Shown here one piece after another: positions 1-26,301 of a stretch of 64,000 bases of DNA. The DNA comes from Timema cristinae (taxonomy: Eukaryota > Arthropoda > Insecta > Phasmatodea > Timematidae), in the NCBI GenBank assembly GCA_039000515.1, contig JBCFYV010011135.1, forward strand, positions 14,026,376-14,090,375, given 5' to 3'. Each line of letters starts with the position of its first letter. The first letter of the stretch is position 1. The notes below the pieces were generated by a model, which searched no databases, was not told the DNA's origin, and saw only the letters and a program-made list of their open reading frames with translations. The translations under genes and the position numbers were made by a program.

Positions 1-454
1 AACAATAACCACTCATTGATAGCCAACATTGGAAAAACAAATAGAACTACCAATATATTTAGTTCAGAATTGGATAATAAAACCACTAAATAATTTCGTA
101 ACATAATTGAGGAAAAGGGGTGGCAGTGGAGAAAATATGTTAGAGGGCAGCAGGGAGAGGTTTTCTACATGTGTGTAAAAGATCTACTTTGGGAAAGAGA
201 AGTGGCCTCGAAGTGTAAGCAAGTGTTGTATAGATCACAGAGCATATTATAGTTACGTATTCAGCGCAGTGGCAGCAGAACATTTTAGAGCTGGGAGTGA
301 AGTAGAAGAGGGTGGGGGGAAGGGGGGAATTTACAAATAAAAATTATAATCTAAAACAACTTTTTTGCTAATAACACTCCACTAGCCCTCAACGCATGAC
401 TCATTAGGGTATGATAACCGTTCTAGTATATCAGCCTAAGTATTTACCCACACG

Positions 455-690
455 CAGCGGTGGTAAAGGGGTAGAGTCATTGGCTCATTATCCTTTGTTA
501 ACCGTTGATGGGGAGGTCAAGGTTCAAATCTCGGCCAGGTGGACTGAGGATAGTTTTCCACAAGTTATTTATCACTGCAATTTTTACATCGTCACTCAAC
601 CACCTCCACTTAAATGCGGGTTCACTTCCTCCTGATTGTCTTGCTCACCCCTTTTCCATTAGATTAAACGACTAATAGCCCATGTGCTAA
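455..690 (+). repeat. SINE-C relic, tRNA-derived
   Basis: A box B-like GGTTCAAATCTCGG lies near 520-533. It is followed by the body shared with the other families (TTTTCCAC, then AAATGCGGGTTCACTTCCTC and CCATTAGATTA). The copy is diverged and lacks a clean tail. Confidence 0.6.
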
Positions 691-1445
691 TAAACATAAC
701 AAATAAAAAAACTAGGCCTCACAAAAAGTTTTGAAGTTAAATATACAACACATTAGTTGTAGCTATCAACCAAGCCACTGTGTCCTGTGAATGTTTTTGT
801 TGGTCTGTGTGTAGCGAACATCAAGTAAAATGAATCAGTCTCAAGAACATCAACCCGTCTAGCAAATGACAGAATAGGGTAGGCGGACATACATGATCAA
901 ACATACGCGTAAATAAAATTTGATAGACTTTACGGGTCAATGTAAATTCAATCAAGCATAATATATCTGTATGGTAATAATTACAATATCTCAAGCAGAA
1001 GCGCTGCGAGATGGTAGAATATGATAGAAAATGTCATCATTTAGAATTTGAAGAAAATTAAAAGAGAGAACCACGCCATAAAATAAAACGTCACAAAATA
1101 ATTAGTACCTACTGCAAGAATGGCGATATTATTTGAAATCACTTTAGTTGCATAGTACTTAGTTGTTGTTTGTTCTTAAATATAAATTTTTAACAATTAA
1201 AACACAGTCATTTTAAAAACATTTGCTCTTGTAATTTAAAGTGACACGAGTCTTTCTAAATGATCCGCGCTTCCTTTCGGCGTCTTCCAACACTCAAAGG
1301 TTTAAAAACAGGACTGAAATTACTAAGAAACGAGAACTGTTTTTACTTTTTAGTCCAAGTTTAACAAAAATATTCCTTCCTAACTGAATTATATATATAT
1401 TTGCATATTGTATGGTAATTAAATTTTTCAGAATTTGAAAAATGC

Positions 1446-1448
<3 letters not shown>

Positions 1449-1499
<51 letters not shown>

Positions 1500-1500
1500 T
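1449..1500. repeat. AT dinucleotide microsatellite
   Basis: An almost pure TA run of about 50 bases. Confidence 0.9.
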
Positions 1501-2140
1501 AAAATAATGTATCTAAATAATGTTAGTAAAGAAACAACACTATTACAGTTGTAAAATAAAATATCCCGTTGAAATAAACTTGATATAAGCTACTGACTGA
1601 GTGCAGACGTCACTGATAAGATCTTGTTATTTACATTTCATATCTCTACCAGAAGTTTAATAAAAATCGCTCGGTAATAATTGCTACTATGACAGTAAAA
1701 TTGTGACATACACAAATCTATAATGGCAAGTATATATTTAGATAATAAACTTTTTTTTTGTCAGACACTTAATAACTGAAGTTATGATTAAACTTATTGA
1801 ATAAGAAAGAGCTAGGTAGTCACTGCAATTGAAAATAATTTTGATGGAGAGTCCTCTTCTTTGCTTGCATTTTAATTATTTGCCAAGTTTCTTCAACGAC
1901 CCAACCCCTCCCTTTCTCAACTTGTTTCTCACTAAAAGTACAATATTTGGATATTAAAACACATATACACAAGAATGGAGAATCTAATGTCCCCAAAATT
2001 GATACATTTTGAAAACTTTGATTAAATCTTACATTTACACAAAATTCACTAAAATCACAATAAAACTTAATGAACTATCTTTTGTGTTGACTTATTTTCT
2101 TTGCATTACAATGTCAACTCACAATCTTTTGTTGTGTATG

Positions 2141-2401
2141 ATATAATAATAATAATGTTTAGTACCGCGTCTTACTACCCATTCGGGTTATACGCTTTAA
2201 GTACTAATTACGCTAATGGATTAGGAATTGGGAAGGTTGAATTAGAGGAAGTGAACCCGCATTTGTGTGGAAGGAGAGTGGAAAACCGTATAGGGAAAAC
2301 CACCCCCAGTTCACCCGACTGAGATTCGAACCCCAATCTCCCCATACTCAGCAGTCGAGCCCAACACGACAAGCGCGTTAGCCAACTATGCCACCGAGGC
2401 A
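2141..2401 (-). repeat. SINE-A copy, tRNA-derived
   Basis: Read on the minus strand, the tRNA-like head begins near 2400 (GGTGGCATAGTTGGCTAACG as box A, then GATTGGGGTTCGAATCTC as box B). The body follows, then the tail GTAGTAAGACGCGGTACTAA and an ATT-rich run. This is a near full-length copy. Confidence 0.85.
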
Positions 2402-2519
2402 TAATATAATTTTCTACAAATATTAGTTGTTTATTTGATAAAACTCCATGATGTCAAACCACAATCTAGCGGCCAGCGTGTGTTGGTGAAGATAGTGCCA
2501 ACTTTTGTGAAACCTGAAT

Positions 2520-2680
2520 TGCTGGCCACATGGTCCGAGGCATCACTCTCGCCGGAGACTAGACTGCCGAAGTTGGGGAGATTGAGGTTCGAATCTCAAT
2601 CGGGTATACATAGGGTTTTTACAAAATGGCTTTCCACTGTTCCTACACACAAATGCGGGTGTACTTCCTCTAAATATAAC
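2520..2680 (+). repeat. SINE-C fragment
   Basis: It contains GAGGTTCGAATCTCAATCGG (box B) followed by GGCTTTCCACTGTTCC and AAATGCGGGTGTACTTCCTC. A separate tRNA-like box B on the minus strand (GGTCCCGGGTTCAATCCAC) lies at about 2712-2735 in the adjoining sequence. Confidence 0.6.
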
Positions 2681-2976
2681 CCTAAAGACTTCACAGAAAA
2701 TCTAAAAGTGCTGTGGATTGAACCCGGGACCTCTTAATTTGCAGCCAGGAATTCTGAACACTCGACCACAGAGGCAGTCCCTTTATTTTTATCAACATTA
2801 TACAACATTTAAATTTATTTTATCACTTTTGAAATTTTAATTTATTTACGCATGAAAGGTTAGATTATGTTTGCTGGTTTAAGAACCATAGTAAGTTTAA
2901 TAAACATTAATTAATACTGCTAAAATTACTTATTTCCCATCAAAATAGTAGCTGCAATTTTAATATATTTCTTTAT

Positions 2977-3203
2977 GTGGTCGGGTTCAATCCACGTCCC
3001 GGCACAAAATTTATCTGATTGCCAAACCCTTCCTTCACCTCTGACAAGACATCTTGTGATGTGGGAATGCCAGCCTCCACCGTGGTTCGGATTCCACGTT
3101 AAACTGTAGGTCTCCCTTTCATCTCACAATCACCCTACCATTACACATTACGTAAGTGCGTATACCCGAACGGTATAAGACGCGGTGCTAATAATAATAA
3201 TTT
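2977..3203 (+). repeat. SINE-B copy, 5' truncated
   Basis: It starts inside the tRNA-like head at GGGTTCAATCC. It runs through the family body (CCAAACCCTTCCTTCACCTC, GGTTCGGATTCCACG) to the shared tail GACGCGGTGCTAATAATAAT. Single bases are missing from several short runs compared with sister copies. Confidence 0.85.
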
Positions 3204-3792
3204 ATGTAGTTCACTCCAATCCCACTATAATATGTGACAGTCTACTCTGTGCTATTTCATTAGAAGATTTCAAGATTTCTGGAAATAAAAACTGATACGC
3301 CTATTCATTTTTAAGAGCTGTGTTTGCTACAGAATCTCTAAAATCCAAAAAAATAGTTATTTTTAATAAGTATACCATATTTCTTTAGCAAATAATAAAA
3401 AAATGTATATTTTCTTTAATTTATTGGAATTAGGATTTAGTAAGTGAAGAATCATACAAATTATGTGTTAGAAATGTTAAATTTCTTCAAATCCAAAGAA
3501 AATTAAGTTTACATTTTTCATTTTTCATTTATTTTTTATTATCCCAAATCTTAATAATATAGTAAAATTTATTTTTAACTAAGACTGTTAATGAGAAATA
3601 AGTAATTTTATTAACGTTAGTGAAATGACAAAGGCGTTAGCAAAGTGATGTTTCAGAAACAGCATTACATTGAGAACTTCCATTTACTAACATGACACGT
3701 GACATCATTATTTTGCCTTCTAACTGACGTTAGACATTTTAGACAATTTTGGCGTCTTTATATAAAATGATAAATTAAGTTTGAGAGACAAT

Positions 3793-17692
<13,900 letters not shown>

Positions 17693-17789
17693 CTTTTATG
17701 TGTAGTTTAGTATTCGTGTGAATTGCTTATTGAAATATATTTCTTCAACATCAAAATGGGTTTTATTTATTTTTACACAAATCTATTAA

Positions 17790-20700
17790 GGGTAAATGGC
17801 AAGGTCTATACACCATAAAATTGTAGTCCTTGAAGTTCACAATTAAAACAACAAAACACATAATTATATAATGTATTTTTGGGGTACATCAGTCCCCTTC
17901 TTCAGCAGAAAAGAGTAAAACTCTGACTGTACTATTTAATATGTTAGCATGGCTATAAGTTGAAGGTTTAGGCTTGGATTGTGCAGTTGCCTGTTCAAAC
18001 TTGTCTCTTTATTCTTTGTAAATGTATAGAATGTTGTATTTATATTATATTTAATTATTAAATTCAATTATATTTGTTATTATTGTTTAAATATAAATTA
18101 CTGACTGGTTTGAGAAGGCCGATTGGAAGGAAAAGGAGAGAAAGTTATCTAATATTAAGACAAGGTGCCTGGCTTTGGTAATACATTGGTGAGCAAGTTC
18201 TCACCTACGAAGCTGGAAAGTATTGCAACTATTGGGGAGAGCTTGCATAACTTTAGTACGATAGCACAAGTCAAAAGCTGAATTATGTGTTTGATCATGA
18301 AGTGTTACCGGTTTGTCAGTTGTTGTGGTTGGTTTCAAAACGGTGCCCATTCATTCGTTGTCCGAGTGTTTCTGTGGTGAGGCCGATGTATTTAACAATG
18401 TAGTAGTTGCATTGTAGCTGTATATAAGATTTTCTGTGAAGCATAGTGGCCTTTCCTGGGGTGGAAGGTTAGTGAACTTTGCAGGTATTGCATCTGGTTT
18501 GTTGCAAGGGTAATAACCGCCGGCCTGATGTTGTTTGTGGCTGGGTCAAGCAATCAATTTAGGGTGAACCAGAATGTTAAGAGATTAGAGGGGACGTTTG
18601 AATGTGATTCTTGGAGCATTGTAGAGAAGATTTTATGTGATGGGTGATGAGGTTAGGATATTGTCGCCTGTGTTTAGTATACATCTGAGTTTGTATAGTC
18701 CTTAATAATACTAGGTGGTGAGGGGTATGTAATTGGAAGGTTGTTTCTTGAAAGGCTCTTGATTGGATAGGGCTCTATTTATTTGACTGTTGACCTATGT
18801 GTTTAGTGTATCCTCGACTGTAAAAGCCTTGAATAGTGATTGATCTTTCTTGTTAAGGCCTTTTCCCTCAAAACATATAATTTGGCTCTGTAGCTAGGCT
18901 ACAGGGTAGAGAACATTTTACATGAAGAAAATGGTTGTTTTGAAAATTAATGTATTGTTGATGGTTGGTGTTGACTGTGGTGTTTATATTTTCCTCATGA
19001 AGGTCCATTTCTAGATCCAAGAATATGACATGGTGTTGTAGAATGTTCCAGGTGAATCTGAGGGTGCTATGGTTATCTAACCTGTTTCAGAATCTGTCCA
19101 AATCATGAAGATGTCAATAAATATCACCTAGCAGAGTGGTTTTAAGGGTCCAGATCGCAAAAAGTTAGTCCTTAGTTTGCCCATGAAGAGGTTAGCGTAA
19201 GAGTGCCATACATGTGCCCATTGCCTTCGCTCGGATTTGAGGTAGTGTTTGTCCAGGTAGCGGAAATTGTTATTTTCAAATATGAGGCAAGCAGATTCTA
19301 CTAGAAAGGCAATGGATGGCTTGGTATTGGGTGGTCGTTTGTCCAGAAAATGTTACATGGCAAAAAGTCCTTGGGTGTGGGTTATTTTGATCTAAGCAAA
19401 TTTACATATATAGTGAACGAATATGGATCGATGGGAATTTGTTTTTAAGTCTTGTCGAGCGGTTGAGAAAGTATTTTGTGTCTTCTCTGTGTGAAAGAAG
19501 TTGTTAGACCAGGGGTTGAAGATGAAAGTTGACTAGCGCTGAAATATTTTCAGTAGGCGCCCCTAAGCAAGCGACAATGAGGTGGCTCGATGAAGGCATT
19601 TTATTTTTGTGATTTTTGGGCAGGATATAGAGAGTGGGTGGGTATGAAGAACTCTATTGATTTGGCGGAGAGGCCCTAATGTGGTCCATGTACTTGTAAT
19701 AAGTTCTTGGTGAGACTGTTGTGTTTGCTTGCAGCGTCATGGTCCAGTTTCTTGTAAGTATTTTCGTCTACAAGTTATCGTTTTGCTTTTATGATATAAG
19801 TGGATTTGTTAAGGATCACTGTGGTGGGTCCTTTGTCATCAGGGAGCATAATAATTTCTCGTTTTGTTTTTAAGCCTTGATAGGGCCTCTCTCTGTTCAA
19901 TATCGGCCAAGACCTAAGCAATACACTGTTAAAGTGGATGGTCTGAAGGTAATGGAGTCCCAGTTGGAGGCTGGACATCTTCCACCAGAACGAAGTGATC
20001 GAAGGTGGTCGACGGTAAAAGGTTAGGTCTCTATTTCAGTTGGAGTTAGTGATTGATAGGACAGGTTCATAACCTGGTTGTAGTTATGTTCTATTAGATG
20101 TATTAGAGGAGTACACGCAGTTAGTCTGGCTAAGGCTCCTTGCACACAGCACGGTTTTTTTCCCGTGGCCGGACACAGCTTGGTCCCGTGAGTTCAGTTG
20201 ACCATTGGGTGGAAAGGAGCTTTACACACATCACGGTTGCGGTAATTCCCCGTACATGGTTGCCGTTGCACCCACGGCATCGGTACCTCACTGGACTAGT
20301 CCGGTGCCGTGGTCGTGTCTGGTTGCAGTAGGGCATGTGAGTATATGGAGCTATTCACATGGCACAGGATTTTCCCGTATGTTCATCCGGCATCATAACT
20401 TTTCAGCCCTGTGTCGAGCGCTATACTGCAAGTCCGGTGAAATTGCTTTCTAATTTTCCAGTTATGCTGAACAAAGCTACCACTTGAACACTATAACAGT
20501 ACAGAAAACTGCGATTTAGACAGCCAAAAAAATAATTGAAGAATTTTGCATCATTCTCTCGTAATTCTGTGAACACTGTCACAAATGATCCCACTTTGTC
20601 CTGCCCTACATTTAAAGGATGAACACCAAATTCTAAATTGTCATTTTTTTCTTCATAAATATAATAAATACAAAGTAATTGCCTCCTGTGATCCATCGCA

Positions 20701-21105
20701 ATGACTGTCTGGAGTTAACTGATTTCATTTGGTGACTTGAAATCTTACCGTGCCTTGTATGGACACGGCAAAAAACCGTGCTCTGTGCAAGGAGCCTAAA
20801 GAAGACTTGAGTTGAGAGGGATTTTGTAGGCCAAAAAGTGAGGCGAGGGAGGGCTCGTCACCTATGAGTGATGGTATGGGGGCAGTTAGTGGCCCCTTGG
20901 CTAGTTCTTTGATGCAGAGTGCGGAAAGTTTCTTCAGTTTATTCTGTATCATATTGTCATTTTCTTCACTGAAGAGTGATTTATTATGTGAATTATAGGA
21001 ATGAGTCTGGGAGATGAAAGATGATTTTACAAATTGAAATAAGTTGTTGAGAATGGTGGTAGGTTAACTGGCAGTATTGATATTTTACTTGGGATGTCAC
21101 GATTA
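17790..21105 (-). mobile_element. Penelope-like retroelement relic with GIY-YIG endonuclease
   Basis: Read on the minus strand, with many frame breaks, the order is as follows. First comes an N-terminal segment (LCIKELAKGPLTAP near 20.9 kb and NLSYQSLTPTEIE near 20.05 kb). Next is IIMLPDDKGPTTVILNKS near 19.84 kb, matching the LPADKG segment of Penelope proteins. Then come reverse transcriptase segments (MYGTLTLTSSWAN or ANLFMGKL in overlapping frames near 19.2 kb, FIDIFMIW near 19.1 kb), a CNTCKVH knuckle near 18.49 kb and KYIGLTTETLGQRMNGH near 18.38 kb, the GIY-YIG-type nuclease. One Asp of the usual Asp-Asp pair in the catalytic box is missing. The element is dead. Its end carries TGAAGAAGGGGACTGATGTA near 17.9 kb. 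A Harbinger-type element interrupts it at 20134-20796. Confidence 0.8.
20134..20796. mobile_element. Harbinger/PIF-type MITE in the Penelope relic
   Basis: The inverted ends are GGCTCCTTGCACACAGCACG and its inverse CGTGCTCTGTGCAAGGAGCC. The 3-bp duplication TAA is at 20131-20133 and 20797-20799, the target size of the PIF/Harbinger group. The interior is GC-richer than the surroundings and repeats CACGG-type motifs. No transposase is seen. Confidence 0.85.
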
Positions 21106-21111
21106 AAGAAG

Positions 21112-21310
21112 CGAGGTTAACCCATTGTGCTATATTGGGTCTGATCCGAGATTGGGTTTACTGAGGGTGTTTATTCCTAAATAGTTTCCCATGCTGCTTC
21201 CATGTAAATGTGGGTAAATTACCACTAAAATAATTCCTTCCTCATCCTCACTCCATTAGGAAAATTATCATAATGCGTATAAGCTGAACAGGTATTCAAG
21301 ACACAGAAAT
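21112..21310 (+). repeat. SINE-C copy, diverged
   Basis: It contains GATTGGGTTTACTGAGG, CCATGTAAATGTGGGTAAAT and a tail-like GCGTATAAGCTGAACAGGTA. The head is poorly preserved. Confidence 0.55.
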
Positions 21311-22712
21311 AAGAAAAAACTTCCCAGCCTCTCGCCGGGCCAGTTAAGTAAAATGCCTGCATCTTCCTCCTTTAATTGCTTCTATTCTTCTTCTCTCACT
21401 TGCACACATTTTTTCTGACCCACCCATCTCTTTCTTGAATCTCCCTTGCGGTCTTTGTGACACATTGGTTCAAATCCTGGCTAGTGTTGAAACACTAATC
21501 TTTATACAGAGTAGAAGTAGGTGTGGTACAAATGATTAAATTTCACTTCAAAGATATGATTTTATTTACGTGAATAATGTTGGCATATTTATGAATGGCT
21601 AGAAAAACAAAATGAACTTAACTCTTATCATCCTCAGTGTTACCAACATTTTCTATCTGGCATGGTCAAATAACATAAGTCTTAACACAATAATAATACA
21701 AAGACATTAAACAAACTACTCAATAACTAGAATAATAAATAAATAAAAATAAAATGGTTTTTAAATGTACCAAAACAATGAATCAACTTAAATACCAAAC
21801 AGTATCCAGTCCAACATTCATAGAAAAGTCCTTCTCTGATAGAAAAGTTAATAGATCTACTTTCATACATCAAGCAAGCCAGGTAATCTGTAGTTGTCAT
21901 TTTTGTAGATATTATCAATACCTATAAAACAAGACTTATAAAATAGTAAAATGTTATCAATTTTGGTCTTAAAACAGTTTTTCTTTCTTCTAAATTGTCT
22001 TTACTATGAAAATTAGACTAGCTACTACAGTTTCATCAAACATTGTACAAAAAAAATTTGTATTTCAATTAAAAATACAGCTTTATATTATAAGTGTGAC
22101 AGATAAAGTCATGATTAATCACTTTAAATAAGTGATGTACTTTTAAAATTTTCACTTAAGACATTCTGATTTAGTGCTATTTATCAGATGCCTTAACTAT
22201 ATCCTGTTATAAAATAATATTTATCATGTATTTTACAAACTTATTATAATAACTGTTCTATACATGTTGTATGTGATAACCTTAAAGTTATAACCAAGGA
22301 ATGCAAGGGGGAAAATAAAGTCTTATGCCCCCTGACACACAACCAATGGTTATGTACTTAAATCAGTAGTGAATTCAGTACAAGTCAACTATTGCTAAGT
22401 ACTAGGGATGTGTGAAGCTTTGAAAACTTTAGATTTAGCTTCAATTTTCTTCTTCTTATTTCGACATTAACAAATATCTATCAAATTTTTTATTTTATAA
22501 TAGAAATTTATAACAAGAAAAAAACCTTCAGATAAAAAAAAAAAGCTTAAATCTTGAAAACTCTTTTTTCCTGTGATCTATTTTATACTTATAAAATAAA
22601 TAAAAACAAATACTATTTGCATAAATGGCAGCCCTGGTATAGTGCTATCACCAGTGTTACCGCGTTGAAAATTATATTGCATGATGTGGAATTTGCCAAA
22701 TTTTTATTTTTT
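21311..22712. other. Intergenic, no feature recognised
   Basis: AT-rich sequence between the convergent genes. No conserved open frame or boundary-defined element was found up to about 22.4 kb. Confidence 0.5.
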
Positions 22713-22938
22713 TATTTAGCCCCGCGTATTACTACTCGTTTGGGTTATACGTTTAAGTACTAATTATGCTAATGGATTAAGAAGTGGAAAGGTTGAAATT
22801 AGAGGAAGTGAACCCGCATTTGTGAGAGATTGTGTTTATTTAGAAAAAAAATTTCTTAAATTCGTGTTATTCAGGTGAGAACAGTAGAATTCATGTAAAA
22901 ATTTGTTTTAACGCAAATGTGAATTTTGCATGTCCCTA
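22403..22938. repeat. Possible MITE with TAGGGA-type ends
   Basis: TAGGGATGTGTG at the left is roughly inverted as TTTTGCATGTCCCTA at the right. No clean target duplication was found. A SINE-A fragment lies inside. Confidence 0.35.
22714..22830 (-). repeat. SINE-A fragment (tail half)
   Basis: From GCCCCGCGTATTACTACTCG through GAGGAAGTGAACCCGCATTT. The tRNA-like head is absent. Confidence 0.75.
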
Positions 22939-23641
22939 CTAATAAGTGTAAATTCATGTTTACTCCAACAGTTGGCACAGTGTTTTACTAATAGTTTATT
23001 TTTTAATTCAAAACGGAGTTTAATTCAGTGTTTGTGTAAAGTGTATTCCATTTTCTCTCTTTCTTTTATAAAGGAAACATTGGTTATATTACTCAATTTT
23101 TGTTTAATGTGTGTGTGACTACTTCTATTATATAAGACAGAAATTCAAGTTTGTGCATTGGATTCTTGCCACATGTTTCTTCTTTCACTAAGTGTGCTTC
23201 CCTAATTATAACATTATTTAGTCATTGGGCCACCTCATTTTTAGACAGTAAATATTCATCAAATAAAGTATTAGGGGCAATCAAAATACACGAGATATTA
23301 TTAGTAAATTTTCTATGAAATATGTTCTTTTTTTGCACTAAAACACTTATAGCATATCAAATAAATATGGACGTTGGACAATATATTAATTTTTTTACAC
23401 TTAACAATTCGGATAAGATGTTTAAACTTTGCCTCGAATCGAAAATCTTGACTTAACATGCCCCTAACCATTACCATGTACCATGTGAACTACAAACTTT
23501 AATAGCAGCAAAAAAAAAAAAAAAAAAAAAATCATAGAAAATTGTGGTGATATTATTTTTTAGTGATGTTTTAAGTCTGGAGGCATGTGCAGTTAAATAT
23601 ATAAATAGTTAATTTTAGATTAGCAAATTTAACAGTGATTT

Positions 23642-23908
23642 TTGGTGACCTGGTGGTCTAGGGGTAAGGTGTCGGACTTCTGTGCTGGCGGCCGGGGTTC
23701 AATCCTCGGTACCGGCACAGATTTATCTGATTACCAAACCCTTCCTTCACCTCTGTCAAGACATCTTGTGAATGTGGGGAATGCCAGGTCTCCACCGTAG
23801 TTCGGACTCCACGTTAAACTGTAGGTCCTCCATTTCATCTCACAATCACCCTACCATTACACATTAGCGTAAGTGCGTATAACCCGAACAGGTAGTAAGA
23901 CGCGGTGC

Positions 23909-23939
<31 letters not shown>
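23642..23939 (+). repeat. SINE-B copy with 11-bp target duplication
   Basis: A full copy ending in a long TAA repeat. AACAGTGATTT is duplicated at 23631-23641 and 23940-23950. Confidence 0.93.
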
Positions 23940-23941
<2 letters not shown>

Positions 23942-23950
23942 CAGTGATTT

Positions 23951-25992
23951 CACTGTATTTAAAAAAAAACTATATTTTTCTTGAAAAGAGTATTTATAGG
24001 AAATTACTTAATATATATAAATTATGGATGGGGCCTCGAATGTTTTGAATCCCTATGGATATAAAAAAAAATCTCAACTTTTCAAGTGAATTTGTTTCTG
24101 AACCACTATAATTATAGGCTGAACTTAACAACCAGACCCCAGATCAGTAATTTAACACTTTACTGAACGTACAAATGTTATAATGAAAGGATTATAAGAA
24201 ACAATGTTAACATTTAGTTATTATTTGTATTTTCTATTATTCTTTTATATTTCTTATGTTTATAATCTTTCGAAAATTCAGATTCAAGATTTGAATTTGT
24301 AAAATATTGATTCGAAACAAATATGTATAAATATGTATAATAAATAATTACTATTATGTAGAAATCCTATTAGTTAGGGTTTGCGAAGTCCACTTTTTCA
24401 GTTCAAAGTTAAGTCGAATCGAATGAGATATTCCTGAAGCTGAATCGAAGTTCAAATATTTTAAAACATGTTTAATGTTTGATAAACAATACTATATTCT
24501 ATATAACTATGTAACTTTAGGTAGTAAATATAATTTACAAAATTATATATTACAAACATAATTAATGTATTTATTCTTAAAATGATACTGTATTAAATAA
24601 TAAAATATAAAATGTGATTAATTAATTTTAGGTTTTTTCTATGCAAACATTAATATGTGATGGCAATATCAGCAAATAAAATAAAACAAAAATGTGTGTT
24701 TTAAATTTAAATATTTTTTTTTGGCAAATCTTAAATTTTACTTTTGAATCAAGATCAAAGGAACAAATATTCAAAGCGAAGTAGTTTTTGAAGTTCAAAC
24801 ACCCCTAATATCGGTATAATTGGAAAATAATACTAACACATAATTTGGCCTACCAAGGGCTTGGCTTCAACTTCCTCTCGTCATTTTTAAACTACAGCTA
24901 TTAACTAATTTCTCAAATGTGTTATGGATGAGAAAGGTTGTATTTAGAGGAAGTGCATCCAACAATGACTGAACTTTTAGAGCATGCTGCCACTGAAGCA
25001 GGTTATGCATGCTATATACAAATATTACCACATTACATTCAGAATGGCTTAAGTTCAACATTTTCAGTGATTTTAATATAGTACAACTATTGAGTACGGA
25101 AATAATAGGCCACATAAATAAAAATATATTTTTAAAATATAGAGATGAGTTTGAATGAGTTGCAAATTGCATCCTATATTTATTAAACCACAAATTAATT
25201 TACCTTAAATAGTTAAACTATGCTCAATCACTATGATTGAAATAAAGGGTGTGCAAAGCTTCAACTTGGCTTCAAAACTAATATCAACTTCTAATTCGCT
25301 TGAAAAAAAAAAATATTGACAGCTAAAATACCAAATTTATATTCAATTATTGCAATTCCGAGCTGTTTTGTACATACAAATTAATATTTAATTGGAAAAT
25401 AAAAACCACTGAAGTAATTTGATGGTAAGTTGTGAAAAGACTAATGAAGACCAAGAAAGGATGAGGAGAAGTTTGTGAATAGCCTGAAGATACACGCCAA
25501 GGGTCAAGCGCTGAGTCTCGGTATACCAGAGGTTCTTCCTCCGATGAGTAGGGATCGAGCACTTATATTCCGGTATGGAACAACACCAGCCGGACGGAGG
25601 TATGCATCCCCATCGGGTCCAAGAGTCAGTATGCTCCCCCTTCGCCCCCCCCCCCACCCCGCTTCGAACAACAATTGGTTATGAGAAAGAGACTACCCTA
25701 CAGTCTCTGGGTTCGACCAACCTACCAAATAAAGAAGAATTTATATATATACACCCAGAACGAAGCAGAAGATGATCTAAAACGGCTGTATGCAATAAAC
25801 TGCATCTAATAGTTATATATGTGAGTTGCATTGGAGTTTAGACAATAGATAATAAAATGTGAATTAATACAAAGTAGAAAAAAAATGGATTAAAGAGTAA
25901 TAAAAAGATCTGTCATACAATAAACAAGAAGATAGGTAAAACCGCATTTAAAAAATCCTTCCTTACACTTCTCTTATCCATAGCAGGTCTCT
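23951..25992. other. Intergenic, mostly unrecognised AT-rich DNA
   Basis: It holds a SINE-C-like scrap near 24905-25010 and repeats of the type GAAGTTCAAACACCCCTAAT / GGGTGTGCAAAGCTTCAACT (24.4-24.8 and 25.25 kb) that resemble ends of unidentified DNA elements. The GC-richer stretch at 25,490-25,680 was not recognised. Confidence 0.45.
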
Positions 25993-26005
25993 TACACACA
26001 TTATT

Positions 26006-26288
26006 ATTATTATTATTATTATTAGCACGCGTCTTACTACCCGTTCGGGTTATACGCACTTACGCTAATGTGTAATGGTAGGGTGATTGTGAGATGAAAT
26101 GAAGGACCTACAGTTTAACGTGGAATCCGAACCACGGTGGAGGCCTGGCATTCCCCACATTCACAAGATGTCTTGTCAGAGGTGAAGGAAGGGTTTGGAA
26201 ATCAGATAAATCTGTGCCGGGACCGAGGATTGAACCCCAGCCGCCAGCATAGAAGTCTGACACCTTACCCCTAGACCACCAGATCACC
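26006..26288 (-). repeat. SINE-B copy with 13-bp target duplication
   Basis: A full reverse copy flanked by TACACACATTATT at 25993-26005 and 26289-26301. Confidence 0.93.
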
Positions 26289-26301
26289 TACACACATTAT
26301 T

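Larger units (their letters stand above)
1..2140. other. Upstream non-coding region, AT-rich
   Basis: No coding exon could be supported here. It holds an old SINE-C relic near 455-690 and an AT microsatellite near 1449-1500. The rest is AT-rich sequence without open frames that look conserved. Confidence 0.6.
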
